Positions 62,888 through 64,000 of a stretch of 64,000 nucleotides of DNA are shown here, one piece after another (position 1 is the first letter of the stretch; each line of letters starts with the position of its first letter). The position numbers were made by a program, and so were the translations under genes. The DNA comes from Chryseobacterium cucumeris (GTDB taxonomy: Bacteria; Bacteroidota; Bacteroidia; Flavobacteriales; Weeksellaceae). The stretch covers positions 124,001-188,000 of the forward strand of contig NZ_LUVZ01000044.1 in NCBI RefSeq assembly GCF_001593385.1. The letters are read 5' to 3'. Under the pieces are notes generated by a model. That model was not told the DNA's origin. It saw only the letters and a list, made by a program, of their open reading frames with translations, and made no database searches.

Positions 62888-64000
62888 ATGGAAAGGCTAC
62901 ATCTAAAACTAAAAGAAATTAATCATGTAATAAAAGAAGAAGTTTCTAAAGAAAATAATGTTGGAATACTTGATGGCTTATCTGGTATTGCATTATTTCA
63001 ATTCTATTATTCTAAGTATTTAGAGAGTGAAAATATATATGAAGATGCTTTAATTACATTACAAAAATGTTTTGAAAAAATTAATGATGGGTACAGTTTG
63101 CCTACGTTTTGCTCTGGAATTGCTGGGTTTGGTTGGACAATAGATCATCTGGTCGAAAATAATTTTATTGAACTTGATAATGATGAATTATTATCTGGGT
63201 TTGATGAATATATTCATAATGTAATGGTTTTTAGTTTGAATAAGAAAAACTTTGACTTTTTGCACGGTGGAATTGGGTATGCATTATATTTTATCAACAG
63301 ATATAGAAATACATCTCTAGAATCATTAAAACTTAGTTATAAAGCAAAAATTTATGAGTTTATTTCATTGCTAGAAAGTTTTGCAGACAAAACATCAAAT
63401 CAATATAAGTGGGAAAAAGTTTCAAATGGTGAGAAAGTGTATGATTTAAGCTTATCACATGGAATGTCTAGCATTATTGGAATTTTAAATAAATTATATG
63501 AATTGCCCGAGTTTAGAGACAGAGTTAGGGACATCTTAGTAGGAACTATAAATTTTATAGTTGAGCTTCATTATCTTGAAAATAAGTTATCACTATATGC
63601 TTCAACGATTTCTGTAGTAAATAATAAAAATCAGGATAATTCTAGATTAGCATGGTGTTACGGGGATTTAGGTATAGCTACTGTACTTCTTCAATCCTCT
63701 TATTTGCTTAAATCTGAGAGTCTCAGAAAAAAAGTAATATATATATTAGAATTTTCATCTAAGAGAAAAAATTTAGAAGAAAATTCAGTTTTTGATTTGG
63801 GAATCTGCCATGGTACAATGGGAATATCTCATATTTTTAAGAATATTTGTCATAAGTTAAATACCAATACCTTTCAAGATACCTCTAAATATTGGTTAAA
63901 TAAAGGGTTAGAATTATCAATTTATGATGATAATTATTTAGGTGTAAAGAAATGGGATCCTTCAATTAAAAGCTTTATTCCTGACCTATCATTGTTAGAA
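62888..64000 (+). CDS. lanC: Lanthionine synthetase C-like cyclase (LanC), partial at the window end
   Basis: The frame opens at ATG 62888, 28 bases after the S41 gene, and is still open at 64000 (371 codons). The protein has the repeated glycine motifs of LanC (LDGLSGIALF, FCSGIAGFGW, FLHGGIGYALYF, LSHGMSSIIGIL) and the zinc site: WCYGDLGI (Cys 257) and ICHGTMGI (Cys 307, His 308). LanC closes (methyl)lanthionine rings by adding Cys thiols to dehydrated Ser/Thr. The expected LanC length is ~400-430, so only the end is missing. The dehydratase should follow downstream. Confidence 0.93.
   Translation, partial: MERLHLKLKEINHVIKEEVSKENNVGILDGLSGIALFQFYYSKYLESENIYEDALITLQKCFEKINDGYSLPTFCSGIAGFGWTIDHLVENNFIELDNDELLSGFDEYIHNVMVFSLNKKNFDFLHGGIGYALYFINRYRNTSLESLKLSYKAKIYEFISLLESFADKTSNQYKWEKVSNGEKVYDLSLSHGMSSIIGILNKLYELPEFRDRVRDILVGTINFIVELHYLENKLSLYASTISVVNNKNQDNSRLAWCYGDLGIATVLLQSSYLLKSESLRKKVIYILEFSSKRKNLEENSVFDLGICHGTMGISHIFKNICHKLNTNTFQDTSKYWLNKGLELSIYDDNYLGVKKWDPSIKSFIPDLSLLE

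Noticed and set aside
62875..62922. 15-codon frame just before lanC (MKSRNGKATSK ...)
   Set aside because: It overlaps the lanC start in another frame; the LanC frame has family motifs from its beginning and is open for 371 codons.

Overview
The window looks like a chromosomal segment of a Chryseobacterium-like member of the Flavobacteriia (Bacteroidota). Support from the sequence: low GC, almost no Shine-Dalgarno sites, promoters with the TAnnTTTG -7 box, a flavastacin-type astacin, type IX secretion C-terminal tails, and lineage-typical families (DUF3276, DUF2480, DUF6452/DUF6048, IPExxxVDY, ribosomal protein THX). The genus is inferred from protein character, not from a database search.

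Layout. 1-2.7 kb: end of a possible PstS-like protein, a periplasmic TPR protein, bshB1 (bacillithiol synthesis) and tRNA-His. 2.9-7.7 kb: two tandem paralogous secreted proteins with FG-GAP/VCBS-like repeats. 7.8-13.8 kb: DUF3276 protein, ABC exporter, nusB - DUF1573 lipoprotein - yajC, an SDR and an MscS channel. 13.8-17.1 kb: a bacterial NHEJ operon (ku-ligD) in which ligD is split by a one-base frameshift in an A9 tract. 17.2-30.8 kb: Crp/Fnr regulator, a divergent purA, flavastacin-like protease, aspS, ankyrin protein, MATE pump, THX, DUF937, DUF2480, lpxB, a GH99 glycosidase and comEC. 30.9-34.4 kb: sdhCAB with a CRP-like palindrome upstream. 34.7-46.8 kb: a thioredoxin-like lipoprotein without its CxxC, rlmD with the DUF6452/DUF6048 pair, and two large secreted proteins (a reprolysin-type protease and a 1476-residue FN3/GEVED protein) with sorting tails. 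47-58.4 kb: coaE, MBL hydrolase, PaiB-like protein, ruvB, hutI-hutG, an aldehyde dehydrogenase, and the acpP-fabF-rnc-IPExxxVDY-pyk cluster.

58.4-64 kb is an AT-rich accessory region. It holds a Tae4-like peptidoglycan amidase toxin that seems to be the C-terminal piece of a longer effector. Next to it is a lipoprotein gene, probably its immunity gene, broken by an in-frame stop. The opposite strand then carries the start of a class I lanthipeptide cluster: a precursor with a GG leader and a Cys/Ser/Thr-rich core, a hairpin, a lipoprotein S41 peptidase with an N-terminal jelly-roll-like module, and a LanC cyclase that runs off the window end. The dehydratase and exporter, if present, lie beyond position 64000. 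This cluster is the best candidate for an undescribed system here.

The other notable points are the ligD frameshift, the toxin / broken-immunity pair, the tandem FG-GAP paralogues beside tRNA-His, and the altered active-site loops of the PurA protein.
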